From contig NZ_SLWL01000003.1 of assembly GCF_004342915.1 (NCBI RefSeq), positions 278,589-342,588 on the forward strand: a stretch of 64,000 bases of DNA. Direction: 5' to 3'. Positions 29,141 to 37,379 of this stretch are shown one piece after another. Each line of letters begins with the position of its first letter. Position 1 is the stretch's first letter. Made by a program: the position numbers and the translations under genes. The notes under the pieces were generated by a model. That model was not told the origin of the DNA. It searched no databases and worked only from the letters and a program-made list of their open reading frames with translations. Origin of the DNA: Camelimonas lactis. GTDB taxonomy: Bacteria; Pseudomonadota; Alphaproteobacteria; Rhizobiales; Beijerinckiaceae.

Positions 29141-29530
29141 TCAGACGGGCGGTGGCGGCAGGCGCGCCACGCCGCCCCGGCGGAAGGCCATCGGCGTCTG
29201 CGCCCAGGGGATGATTCCGTCCGGCGTCCGGGCATAGAGCAGGGCGGCCTCGACAATGGCGTCGACGTCGCCCGCCAGTGTCAGATCACCGATGATATGG
29301 CTCCATTTGCCCGGCGCCTGCAGGGCAATGGTGCAGGGGCGGTTGCAGACGGCGAAGCACTGGACGCCGCGCACGGTGACGCTGCCGCCAGCCAGGCGTT
29401 GCGCCAGCGCCGCCAGCAGCGCCCGGCCCGGCTCGATATAGCCAGGGGCTTCATGGGTGCGTTGCCGGCAGGTGACGCAGACGGAAAGGCTGGCGCTGCC
29501 AGCCGGCGTGGGGGGCTGCGACGGAATCAT
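29141..29530 (-). CDS. DUF1636 family predicted metal-binding protein
   Basis: A 129-residue protein of the DUF1636 (COG5469) family. It has a CVTCRQ motif near the N-terminus, then VRGVQCFAVCNRPCTIALQ and PGKWSHIIGDL, giving five or six cysteines arranged as in thioredoxin-like ferredoxins. The C-terminal GIIPWAQTPMAFRRGGVARL is conserved. Members often occur beside cobalamin or metal-uptake genes; none is next to it here and no B12 riboswitch was seen. ATG 29530 is the start of conserved sequence; the open frame upstream is not credible. Confidence 0.85.
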   Translation of the reverse strand: MIPSQPPTPAGSASLSVCVTCRQRTHEAPGYIEPGRALLAALAQRLAGGSVTVRGVQCFAVCNRPCTIALQAPGKWSHIIGDLTLAGDVDAIVEAALLYARTPDGIIPWAQTPMAFRRGGVARLPPPPV

Positions 29531-29932
29531 GCATCTGGTTTGCGTCAGCCGCGGCCGCCGCACAAGGGGCTGGCGCGCTCCGTCGCGGCTGGAGCGATGA
29601 GGACGCCAGACACGTCGGCGGCGGCCAGAAATTTCCGAAAATTGGTTAGTTTCGTAAGCAACTGTAAGTTGCCGCACCGCAACAGACTGGCGTTGTCTGC
29701 GGGGTTCCTGATATTTGCTATAATTTTCAATATTTTCATACAATGAACGGAAAAAATAATTTGTATGAATAGAGCGCAATCTCTGCCAACACTCTGCCTT
29801 GATGATGCGACGGGTTTGTGACGCACGCTTGAACAGACGTTGATTGAAATAACTCAACGTCATGCAGGGCATTGATGTGGCCTGTTTCACGCAAGCACGC
29901 GTCCCGCCGCACAACAGTCAGGGTCCAGAAGT
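29531..29932. other. A/T-rich region upstream of the porin gene
   Basis: About 400 bp, visibly richer in A/T than the surroundings between 29640 and 29790. It contains TATAAT at 29719-29724 (possible -10 without a well-spaced -35) and a perfect 9-bp inverted repeat TTCATACAA (29736-29744)/TTGTATGAA (29761-29769). It probably holds the porin promoter and an operator. No gene is seen. Confidence 0.6.
29736..29769. promoter_or_regulatory. Inverted repeat, possible regulator site upstream of porin
   Basis: TTCATACAA and TTGTATGAA, perfect 9-bp arms separated by 16 A-rich bases, about 170 bp before the porin start. The dyad spacing suits a dimeric regulator or a hairpin in a long leader. No known consensus is recognised. 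Confidence 0.45.
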
Positions 29933-31525
29933 ATGACGATGATGGTTTGCAGGGCGCTTTTGCTTGGCGGCGCCGCCGGATTTTTTGCTGTCGCCGGCGC
30001 GCAGGCGGCGGATCTTCCCATGTCGAAGTCCGCGCCGGTTGAATATGTGAAGGTTTGCGCCACGCATGGCGTCGGCTTCTTCTACATTCCAGGCACGGAC
30101 ACCTGCATCCGCGTCGGCGGCCGCGCCCGGCTGGATTACGAATTCGCCCAGTACCGTAGCGTCGCGGCGCAGGACAAGTCGAACTTCATCGCGGCTGGCC
30201 GCATCCAGCTCGACGCCCGCACCTCCACCCAGTGGGGCACGCTGCGCACCTTCGTCCGTTTCGACATCGCCAGCCGCACCGGCCAGCAGCATGGCGCTTC
30301 CGGCACCCTGCGCAACAACGGCCCTGCGGCCTTCAACGCCACGGGCGTCGACACCTACAACCGCGCTTACAAATATGTTGAGGTCGACAAGGCGTTTATC
30401 CAGTTCGCTGGTCTGACCGCCGGCCGTTCGTCGTCGTTCTACGATTTCTACGCGGCCGACATCAGCCTCACGGGCATCGACATGGCGTCGAATGTCGGTT
30501 CGACCAACCTGCTCGCCTACACGGTCAAATTCGGCAACGGCTTCAGCGCCACCCTGTCGATGGAAGATCCGACCTTCCGCCGCAACCCGCTGTTCTTCGG
30601 CGCGGCCAACGCCAATGGCGTGGTCGTTTCGCCGGCGGTGGGCCTCAATGGCGGCGTGGCGAGCGCCGGCCTGTGCAACAATGGCACGGCCGTGGGCTGC
30701 ACGTTCGGCGCGCCGGTCTTCACCTATGACGCCTCCGGTCAGCGGGTTGGCTACACCTACCTCGACATTTCCCAGCGCCTGAACGCGCCCGATTTCGTCG
30801 GCAACCTGCGTGTTGACCAGGGGTGGGGCTCGGCCCAGCTGTCGGTCGCCGCGCACCAGCTGTCTGTCGGCAACTTCTCCGGCGGCGCGCCCACCGGCGG
30901 CCTTGCCCAGCGCGCCGACGCCAAATGGGGTTATGCTGTCCAGGGCGGCGTCAAGTTCAACCTGCCGTTCCTTGCCCCGGGCGACGCCCTGTGGCTGCAG
31001 GCCGCCTATGCCAAAGGCGCCATGTCCTACACCGGTCTGGATAACCCGACCGGCCGCGACAGCGCCAACGCGGCCGGCGTGGATGGCGGCTCCCGTTTCA
31101 CCGCCAACAAGGTTGACGGCTACGTTGACCCGGCCACCGGCAATATCAAGCTGACGGAAAGCTGGTCTGTCACCGGCGCCTTCCTGCACTACTGGGCTCC
31201 GCAATGGCGCTCGGGCTTCGTGGCCTCCTACGCCCAGCTGCTGTTCCCGTCCGGCGCCCGCCTGAATGGTCCGATGGGCAACCTGAACACCGGAACCGGC
31301 GTCTACAGCGCCGCCCTGCGCGACTACGGCCAGTTCGTCGGCTCCGCCAATCTGGTCTGGTCGCCAGTGAAGGACCTCGATATCGGCGTGGAGGTGCTCT
31401 ACGAGCGCATCGATATCCGCAAGGGCCGCGTCTACGACCTGAACAAGTACGGCAACCTGACCGGCAAGACCACGACCTACGACGACAACTGGGTTTCGCG
31501 CGTGCGCGTCGAGCGCACGTTCTGA
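29933..31525 (+). CDS. Porin, alphaproteobacterial Omp2b/RopA type
   Basis: Outer-membrane beta-barrel porin of 530 residues. The signal peptide ends AGAQA before ADLPMSKSAPVEYVKVC. The family-typical ATHGVGFFYIPGTDTCIRVG, GGRARLDYEF and the terminal phenylalanine (RVRVERTF) needed for barrel insertion are present, with alternating amphipathic strands throughout. It should form a trimeric diffusion pore. ATG 29933 is the first good start; a second Met two codons on is equivalent. A terminator at 31618 ends the transcript, so it is monocistronic. Confidence 0.93.
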   Translation: MTMMVCRALLLGGAAGFFAVAGAQAADLPMSKSAPVEYVKVCATHGVGFFYIPGTDTCIRVGGRARLDYEFAQYRSVAAQDKSNFIAAGRIQLDARTSTQWGTLRTFVRFDIASRTGQQHGASGTLRNNGPAAFNATGVDTYNRAYKYVEVDKAFIQFAGLTAGRSSSFYDFYAADISLTGIDMASNVGSTNLLAYTVKFGNGFSATLSMEDPTFRRNPLFFGAANANGVVVSPAVGLNGGVASAGLCNNGTAVGCTFGAPVFTYDASGQRVGYTYLDISQRLNAPDFVGNLRVDQGWGSAQLSVAAHQLSVGNFSGGAPTGGLAQRADAKWGYAVQGGVKFNLPFLAPGDALWLQAAYAKGAMSYTGLDNPTGRDSANAAGVDGGSRFTANKVDGYVDPATGNIKLTESWSVTGAFLHYWAPQWRSGFVASYAQLLFPSGARLNGPMGNLNTGTGVYSAALRDYGQFVGSANLVWSPVKDLDIGVEVLYERIDIRKGRVYDLNKYGNLTGKTTTYDDNWVSRVRVERTF

Positions 31526-31617
31526 TCCAGGCTGGCCGCGCCGGCGCCTCCCGCCCCGGCTGCCGGCGCACGCCCTGGCGGCGCGGTTTCCGCCGCGTTG
31601 TGTTGCCTGACGCCCCA

Positions 31618-31645
31618 AGCCCCCGGCTTTTCGCCGGGGGTTTTT
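31618..31645 (+). terminator. Terminator of the porin gene
   Basis: CCCCCGGC (31620-31627), loop TTTTC, GCCGGGGG (31633-31640) and TTTTT. It lies about 95 bp after the porin stop. Confidence 0.9.
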
Positions 31646-31810
31646 GCTGTCCGGGCCCGCTGCGTCCTCCCGACCGCCATTCTTTTCGGCCAGCCGGCGA
31701 CAAACGGGACTGACGCCGCGCCGGATATCTGGTCAGATGCGGCGCCGGTCCACGACAGGGGCGGCGATCAGACGGCGCCCGCAAGAGGCGCCCGTATTGC
31801 GGAGGAATGG

Positions 31811-32992
31811 ATGCCTCATTTCGGCGACTTTCAGAACGAGATCTATTTCGGCGGCCTGCATGGGCATATCCCGAAATTCCCCATGTGTTATCGCGATCTG
31901 GAGGCGCGCGCCGCACAGGCCATGGCGCCCGGGGTGCTGTCCTATGTGGCCGGCGGCTGCGGCGATGAGCGCACCCAGGACCTGAACGCCGAAGCCTTCA
32001 ACCATTGGGGCGTCATCCCGCGCATGTTCGTCGGCGCGGTGAAGCGCGACCTCTCCGTCAACCTGTTCGGCATGCAGCTGCCTTCGCCGCTGTTCCTGGC
32101 GCCGGTCGGCGTCATCGGCATCTGCGATCAGGACGGCCATGGCGACATCGCCACGGCGAAAGCCGCGGCGCAGAGCAAGGTGACCATGGTCAGCTCGACG
32201 CTGATGCAGGATCCCATGGAGCGCGTGGCGCAGGAGTTCGGCGACACGCCCAATTTCTTCCAGCTGTACACGCCCACCAATCGCGATCTCGCCGCCAGCC
32301 TCGTCTCCCGCGCCGAGGCGGCGGGTTACAAGGCGATCGTCGTCACCCTCGACACCTGGGTCACCGGCTGGCGGCCGCGTGATCTCACCACCTCGAATTT
32401 CCCCCAGCTGCGCGGTCTGTGCCTGGCCAATTATTTTTCCGATCCGGTGTTCCGCAAGCTGCTGGCCAGGCCGGTCGAGGAAGATCCGGTCGCCGCCGTG
32501 CAGATGTTCGGCCGTGTCTTCGGCAACCCGCTGACGTGGGAGGATCTGCCGTGGCTGCGCTCGCTGACAAAGCTGCCGCTGATCTTCAAGGGCATCTGCC
32601 ATCCCGACGACGCCCGCCGCGCCATCGATGGCGGCGCCGACGGCATTTACTGCTCCAACCACGGCGGCCGGCAGGCCAATGGCGGCATCGCCGCCATCGA
32701 CATGCTGCCGGCTGTGGTGAAGGCCTCGGGCAATACGCCGGTGCTGTTCGACTCCGGCGTGCGCAGCGGCTCGGACGTGGCCAAGGCGCTGGCGCTCGGC
32801 GCGGCGGCCGTCGGCATTGGCCGGCCCTACGCCTATGGCCTGGCCATTGGCGGCGCGGCTGGCGTTTCCCACGTCATCCGCTGCATCTTGGCCGAAGCCG
32901 ATCTGTTGATGGCGGTGAATGGCTTCCCCACCATCGCCGATTTGCGCGGCGCGGCGATCCCGGCGCCGCCCTGGAGCCGGGTTCCCACCTGA
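31811..32992 (+). CDS. FMN-dependent alpha-hydroxy-acid oxidizing protein (lactate 2-monooxygenase-like)
   Basis: A 393-residue FMN enzyme oxidising 2-hydroxy acids, most like lactate 2-monooxygenase. It shows PLFLAPVGVIGICDQDGHGD, VSSTLMQDPMERVAQ, FFQLYTPTNRDLAASLV, VVTLDTWVTGWRPRDL, the FMN-binding lysine in LPLIFKGICHPDDARRA, and the catalytic His-Arg in YCSNHGGRQANGG. ATG 31811 has GGAGGA just upstream; the open frame before it crosses the porin terminator and is not coding. Substrate specificity (lactate or longer 2-hydroxy acids) is unresolved. Confidence 0.9.
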   Translation: MPHFGDFQNEIYFGGLHGHIPKFPMCYRDLEARAAQAMAPGVLSYVAGGCGDERTQDLNAEAFNHWGVIPRMFVGAVKRDLSVNLFGMQLPSPLFLAPVGVIGICDQDGHGDIATAKAAAQSKVTMVSSTLMQDPMERVAQEFGDTPNFFQLYTPTNRDLAASLVSRAEAAGYKAIVVTLDTWVTGWRPRDLTTSNFPQLRGLCLANYFSDPVFRKLLARPVEEDPVAAVQMFGRVFGNPLTWEDLPWLRSLTKLPLIFKGICHPDDARRAIDGGADGIYCSNHGGRQANGGIAAIDMLPAVVKASGNTPVLFDSGVRSGSDVAKALALGAAAVGIGRPYAYGLAIGGAAGVSHVIRCILAEADLLMAVNGFPTIADLRGAAIPAPPWSRVPT

Positions 32993-33063
32993 GAAAGCGC
33001 TTCGGCTCCCCATGAAGGGGAAATCCGTCTCCTGAAACAGCCGGAGCGGCGAACGGCCGGGCC

Positions 33064-33744
33064 TCACCCGGCCGCATCAGCCACCACCGGCTCCGGCGCG
33101 GTCAGGATGGCAAGGCAGGCCATCACCACATCGGCGACCGCGTGGGGATCGCGCCACATGTGCTGCGGCGGCGGCGCGCCGGCCAGCGCCGTCTCGCGCA
33201 GCGACAGCATGGCGCCGAGGCTGACCTCGATGAACACCAGCCGCCGGTTGCGCAGGCGCTCGTCCATGCCCGGCGTCAGCCGCCGCAGCAGATCGAGGCA
33301 ACGCAGATAGCCGGAATTGAGATCGCCCGCCAGCGACGCCATGAACAGCCGCCGGTGCGTCATCGACAGCAGGGTGATGAAGCGCATGTAGCTGCCGGCG
33401 CCGTCGTTGGGGTCACCCGGGATGAACGACGGCAGCACCAGCGCCTGCATCGCGTCGTGCAGGGTCGGCCCGCCCGGCTTGCGCTCCAGCCTGTCCAGCG
33501 TGGCGTTGCGCGCCTCGTTGATGACGCGCGCCCCTTCCGCCACCAGTTCGCGCACCAGTTCTTCCTTCGAGCCGAAATAATAGGTGAGCGAGCCATGATT
33601 CTTCTGCCCCGAGGCGGCGACGATCTCGCGCACGGTCACGCCGTCGACGCCGTGGCGGGCGAACAGGTCGCGCGCCGCCTGCTTGATCGCTTCGCGGGCG
33701 CCTTGCCGCGCCGTTTCTGACGCATGGTCCTGTTTTTCCGCCAT
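33064..33744 (-). CDS. TetR/AcrR family transcriptional regulator
   Basis: A 226-residue repressor. The N-terminal helix-turn-helix is IKQAARDLFARHGVDGVTVR, EIVAASGQKNHGSLTYYFGS and KEELVRELV. The C-terminal ligand domain has no recognised signature. It is divergent from an SDR gene, with a clear dyad (33790-33816) in the 128-bp gap, so it probably controls itself and the SDR, and perhaps the phosphotransferase behind it. The ligand may be an acyl-CoA or related metabolite, judged only by the neighbours. Confidence 0.9.
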   Translation of the reverse strand: MAEKQDHASETARQGAREAIKQAARDLFARHGVDGVTVREIVAASGQKNHGSLTYYFGSKEELVRELVAEGARVINEARNATLDRLERKPGGPTLHDAMQALVLPSFIPGDPNDGAGSYMRFITLLSMTHRRLFMASLAGDLNSGYLRCLDLLRRLTPGMDERLRNRRLVFIEVSLGAMLSLRETALAGAPPPQHMWRDPHAVADVVMACLAILTAPEPVVADAAG

Positions 33745-33789
33745 CTTGACGACTGCCCCTGCTCGCGTTTAGGTCATCTGGATAAAATA

Positions 33790-33816
33790 TTTGACGTCGT
33801 CTGTCGTTACGTCAAA
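33790..33816. promoter_or_regulatory. Candidate TetR operator
   Basis: TTTGACGT (33790-33797) and ACGTCAAA (33809-33816), perfect 8-bp arms with 11-bp spacing, centred in the divergent TetR/SDR intergenic region. Size and placement fit a TetR dimer site. Confidence 0.65.
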
Positions 33817-33872
33817 AGTCACATACGGACAGGGACCGGTCTGCAACATCGGTCCCAACGGGGAGTGAACAC

Positions 33873-34610
33873 GTGAACGGGTTCGATTTTTCAGGACGCA
33901 ACGTGCTGGTCGTCGGCGGCTCCAGCGGCATCGGTAACGGCATCGCCCAACAGTTTCGGGCGCATGGCGCCAACGTGCATGTCTGGGGCACCCGCGCCAG
34001 CGCCGCCGATTACGCGAAGGAAGACGGCTCCGACCTCGACGGCCTCGGTTACACAAAGGTCGACGTTTCCGACCAGGCGGCGGTGGACGCAGCCCCGGCG
34101 CCATTCCCCAGGCTCGACGTGCTGGTGCTGTGCCAGGGCATTGTCGCCTACAAGCGCGCCGAGTTCGAGCGTGACGGCTGGGATCGCGTAATGGGCGTCA
34201 ATATCGACAGCGTCATGGATTGCGCCCGCAAGTTCCGCCAGACGCTGGCAGAAAACACCGGCAGCCTGATCATCGTCAGCTCGGTCTCCGGCCAGCGCGC
34301 CAATATCGGCAACCCGGCCTACGCGGCGTCCAAGGCGGCGGCCATCAGCCTCACCAAAACGCTCGGCGCCGCCTGGGCGCCAGAGGGCATTCGCGTCAAC
34401 GGCATCGCCCCTGGCCTGGTCGACACCAAGCTGACCCACGTCACCACGCGCAATCCGAAGCGCCTGGAAGCGTCGCTGGCCAAAATTCCCGCCGGTCGCA
34501 TGGGCCAGCCGGAGGATATGGCCGGCGCCGCCCTGTTCCTGGCTTCGCCCTATGCGTCCTATGTCTGCGGTCAGACGCTCACCGTCGATGGCGGTCTGAC
34601 GCTTTATTGA
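33873..34610 (+). CDS. SDR family oxidoreductase
   Basis: A 245-residue classical SDR. It has the cofactor motif VVGGSSGIGNGIAQ, VLVLCQGI in place of the usual NNAG, catalytic Ser in IIVSSVSG, YAASKAAA and the end VCGQTLTVDGGLTLY. It starts at GTG 33873 after GGGGAG. The loss of the NNAG motif is notable but occurs in some active relatives. It is regulated probably by the divergent TetR and is followed after 91 bp by the phosphotransferase. A dehydrogenase step in acyl-CoA or alcohol catabolism is plausible but unproven. Confidence 0.88.
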   Translation: MNGFDFSGRNVLVVGGSSGIGNGIAQQFRAHGANVHVWGTRASAADYAKEDGSDLDGLGYTKVDVSDQAAVDAAPAPFPRLDVLVLCQGIVAYKRAEFERDGWDRVMGVNIDSVMDCARKFRQTLAENTGSLIIVSSVSGQRANIGNPAYAASKAAAISLTKTLGAAWAPEGIRVNGIAPGLVDTKLTHVTTRNPKRLEASLAKIPAGRMGQPEDMAGAALFLASPYASYVCGQTLTVDGGLTLY

Positions 34611-34701
34611 GCCGGCTTGTTTAATGCGGATGGAAGCGGGCCTCGCCTTGTGCGACGCCTGCATCCGGCCGGAACAACCGGCGCGCAGGGGAGGATGAAA
34701 C

Positions 34702-35736
34702 GTGGAACACGGCGTTGATCTGGCGGCGCTCGCCGGATGGATGGACAGTCAGGGTCTTGGCTCCGGCCCCCTGACGGATGTGACCAGCCTGAGCGGCGGC
34801 ACCCAGAACATTCTGTTGCGCTTCAATCGTGACGGCAGGGCGTATGTGCTGCGCCGGCCGCCGCTGCACCTGCGCGGCAATTCCAACAAGACCATGCAGC
34901 GCGAGGCGCGCATGCTGGCGGCGCTCGCCGACAGCGACGTGCCGCATCCGCGTTTCATCGCCGCCTGCGCCGACGACAGCGTGCTGGGAGCGTTTTTCTA
35001 CCTGATGCAGCCGATCGAGGGGTTCAACGCCACCACCGGCCTGCCGCCCTACCACGCCGGCTCGGAGGCGGTGCGCCGCCGCATGGGCTTCTCCATGGTC
35101 GAGGCCGTGGCCAAGCTCGGCGCGCTCGACTACCGCGCCCTTGGCCTGGAGGATTTCGGCAAGGTCGACAATTATCTGGAGCGCCAGGTCGACCGCTGGC
35201 GCTCGCAGCTGGAAAGCTATCGCGAACACGCCGGCTGGCCGGGGCCGGAATGCCTGCCCGGCGTCGACCGGGTGGCGGCGTGGCTCGCCGCCAATGTGCC
35301 GCCGGTTTTCGAGCCAGGCATTATCCATGGCGACTATCACCTGGCCAATGTCATGTTCCGCAACGACAGCCCGGAAATGGCGGCGATTGTCGACTGGGAG
35401 CTGACCACCATCGGTGATCCGTTGCTCGACCTCGGCTGGATGATGGCCACCTGGTCCGAAACCGAAACGCCGCGCCCGGACGATATCGCCGTGCAGCCGT
35501 GGACCGGCTTTCCGACCATTCCGGAGCTGGTCGAACACTACGGCAAGCATTCGCGCCGCGACCTCACGCACATCAAATGGTATGGCGTGCTGGCCTGCTA
35601 CAAGCTGGCGCTGATTATCGAAGGCACCCACGCCCGCGCCTGCGCCGGCAAGGCCCCGAAGGAAACCGGCGACAAGCTGCACGCCCACGCCGTCAGCCTG
35701 CTCGCCCGCGCCCTGCGCTGGATCGACGGGGAATGA
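34702..35736 (+). CDS. Phosphotransferase family protein (ACAD10/APH-like)
   Basis: Kinase-fold protein of 344 residues, like the aminoglycoside-phosphotransferase-type domain of ACAD10 that phosphorylates 4-hydroxyacyl-CoAs during their catabolism. It shows SGGTQNILLRF (P-loop), YVLRRPP with the ATP-binding lysine replaced by Arg-rich sequence, the catalytic IHGDYHLANVMF and the metal-binding IVDWELTTIGDPLLDLGWM. It starts at GTG 34702 behind GGGAGG. Neighbouring TetR, SDR and CoA-transferase genes fit an acyl-CoA pathway. The substrate is inferred, not seen. Confidence 0.87.
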   Translation: MEHGVDLAALAGWMDSQGLGSGPLTDVTSLSGGTQNILLRFNRDGRAYVLRRPPLHLRGNSNKTMQREARMLAALADSDVPHPRFIAACADDSVLGAFFYLMQPIEGFNATTGLPPYHAGSEAVRRRMGFSMVEAVAKLGALDYRALGLEDFGKVDNYLERQVDRWRSQLESYREHAGWPGPECLPGVDRVAAWLAANVPPVFEPGIIHGDYHLANVMFRNDSPEMAAIVDWELTTIGDPLLDLGWMMATWSETETPRPDDIAVQPWTGFPTIPELVEHYGKHSRRDLTHIKWYGVLACYKLALIIEGTHARACAGKAPKETGDKLHAHAVSLLARALRWIDGE

Positions 35737-35743
35737 GCGATTG

Positions 35744-35774
35744 GCGCCATGGCGGGATGCATCCCCCATGGCGC
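35744..35774. terminator. Strong hairpin after phosphotransferase gene
   Basis: GCGCCATGG and CCATGGCGC arms enclose the palindrome GGGATGCATCCC with one unpaired base. It begins 8 nt after the stop codon. There is no T-run, so it is a possible 3'-end stabiliser or a rho-dependent end rather than a classical terminator. It lies between convergent genes. Confidence 0.6.
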
Positions 35775-35977
35775 GCGCTCTGCCCCTTTCATTCCCGCCA
35801 CGTCAGCCCCCGCGTGGCGCGGGCATTCAGGTCTGCGCGCCCCAAATCCTACGCAGGCATTGCGAACGCTACTTCCGGGGAATGCCGGAACAGGTCCGGC
35901 CATGACGTATCCGGCTGGCAAAGCGGAATGCAAATACGCCTGCCGGGCAGCGCCGGTTGAAGCGCCGCCCGAATGTT

Positions 35978-37099
35978 TTAATCCGCGAATTCCGCCCGTA
36001 GCGCCGGCCCCTGTTCATCGACCTCCGGCACCCGGGCGCCGACGGGCGAGGCGCCGTCATGCAGCGCGCCGGGACCGAGCAGCGTCACGCGGCCTTTCGG
36101 CGTCTCCACCTCCACGAAGCGCGCCTGGGCGTGGCTGGCCAGATCGTCGAGGCCATTGATGCGGCCCCAGGCGATGCGCGCCGCCTCCAGCCGATCGGAA
36201 ACCTCCTCGCGCGGCAGCTTGCCGAACACGGCGTTGATCGCCGCGTCCAGCGCCGGACGGTTGTGCACGCGGGCTGTATTGTCCACAAAGCGCGGATCAT
36301 CGGCCAGTTCCGGCAGGCCGAGCACATCGTCACACAGCTTGCGCCATTCACGCTCGTTCTGGATGGAGAACAGGATTTCCTTGCCGCCGGCGCAGGGATA
36401 GGCGCCATAAGGCGCGATGGTGGGGTGGTTGAGCCCCATGCGCTTCACATCGGCGCCGCCCATGACGAATTGCAGATAGGGCACGTTCATCCAGTCGGCG
36501 AGGGCGTGGAACAGCGAGACAGCGATGTGCCGGCCCTTGCCGGTGCGATAGCGGCCGATCAACGCCTGCAGGATCGCCTGATGCGCGGTCATGCCGGCGG
36601 CGATGTCGCAGACCGAGACGCCGACGCGGCCGGAGCCTTCCGGCGTGCCGGTAATGGCGGCGAGCCCGGTTTCGCCCTGCACCAGCAGGTCGTAAGCCTT
36701 GAGGTCCTTCAACGGACCATCTTCGCCATAACCGGAGATGGAGCAGGTGATGAGGCGCGGATTGGCCGCGCGCAGCTCCGCCATGTCGAGGCCGAGGCTC
36801 GCCAGCACACCCGGCGCGGCGTTCTGGATGAACACGTCCGCCTGCAGCGCCATGCGCCGGATCAGGGCGATGTCGCCCGCATCGCGCAGATCGACGGCGA
36901 TCGATTCCTTGCCCCGGTTCAGCCAGACGAAATAGCTGCTGAGGCCGTTGACGTGCCGGTCGTAGCGGCGGGCGAAGTCGCCCTCGCGCCGCTCGATCTT
37001 GATGACCCGCGCCCCCGCGTCGGCAAGCCGTGAGGAGGCGTAGGGCGCGGCGACCGCCTGCTCGACCGACACCACCAGCAGCCCGTCCAGATCGCCCAT
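35978..37099 (-). CDS. CaiB/BaiF family (class III) CoA-transferase
   Basis: Transfers CoA between carboxylic acids; 373 residues. It has VVSVEQAVAAPYASSRLADA, VIKIERREGDFARRYD, LNRGKESIAVDLRD, VFIQNAAPGVLASLGL and the segment YDLLVQGETGLAAITGTPE that holds the catalytic aspartate. ATG 37099 follows GGAAGGGCG. It is convergent with the phosphotransferase and divergent from olsB. The acid substrate is unknown; the sequence falls in the broad group often annotated as formyl-CoA, succinyl-CoA or carnitine transferases. Confidence 0.92.
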   Translation of the reverse strand: MGDLDGLLVVSVEQAVAAPYASSRLADAGARVIKIERREGDFARRYDRHVNGLSSYFVWLNRGKESIAVDLRDAGDIALIRRMALQADVFIQNAAPGVLASLGLDMAELRAANPRLITCSISGYGEDGPLKDLKAYDLLVQGETGLAAITGTPEGSGRVGVSVCDIAAGMTAHQAILQALIGRYRTGKGRHIAVSLFHALADWMNVPYLQFVMGGADVKRMGLNHPTIAPYGAYPCAGGKEILFSIQNEREWRKLCDDVLGLPELADDPRFVDNTARVHNRPALDAAINAVFGKLPREEVSDRLEAARIAWGRINGLDDLASHAQARFVEVETPKGRVTLLGPGALHDGASPVGARVPEVDEQGPALRAEFAD

Positions 37100-37379
37100 T
37101 GCCGCGCCCTTCCTGTCATCGTCGGCGTTCGCCGGCGCGTCGCCGTATCTGGCGCGCATCTGGCACGCCAGGGCGGCTGCGTCAAAGGTCCGGCCGCTAC
37201 TGTGGCGCCCCGGGCACGCGTGACGGACCTGTCGCAAACGGCTGGAGTCCTTGTGTACAAAGGCTCACAATTGTCACACTCCAGCTCAGGGAATATGATT
37301 ATAAGCGCATCGCCTGTAACGCGCGCAGGGGCGCGCGGCTGGGTGAGGGGCATATGATGCGATCAAGAGGCGCGTCTGC

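Noticed and set aside
29141..29914. Cobalamin riboswitch upstream of the DUF1636 gene
   Set aside because: DUF1636 genes are often B12-linked, but no B12-box-like sequence was found in 29531-29932.
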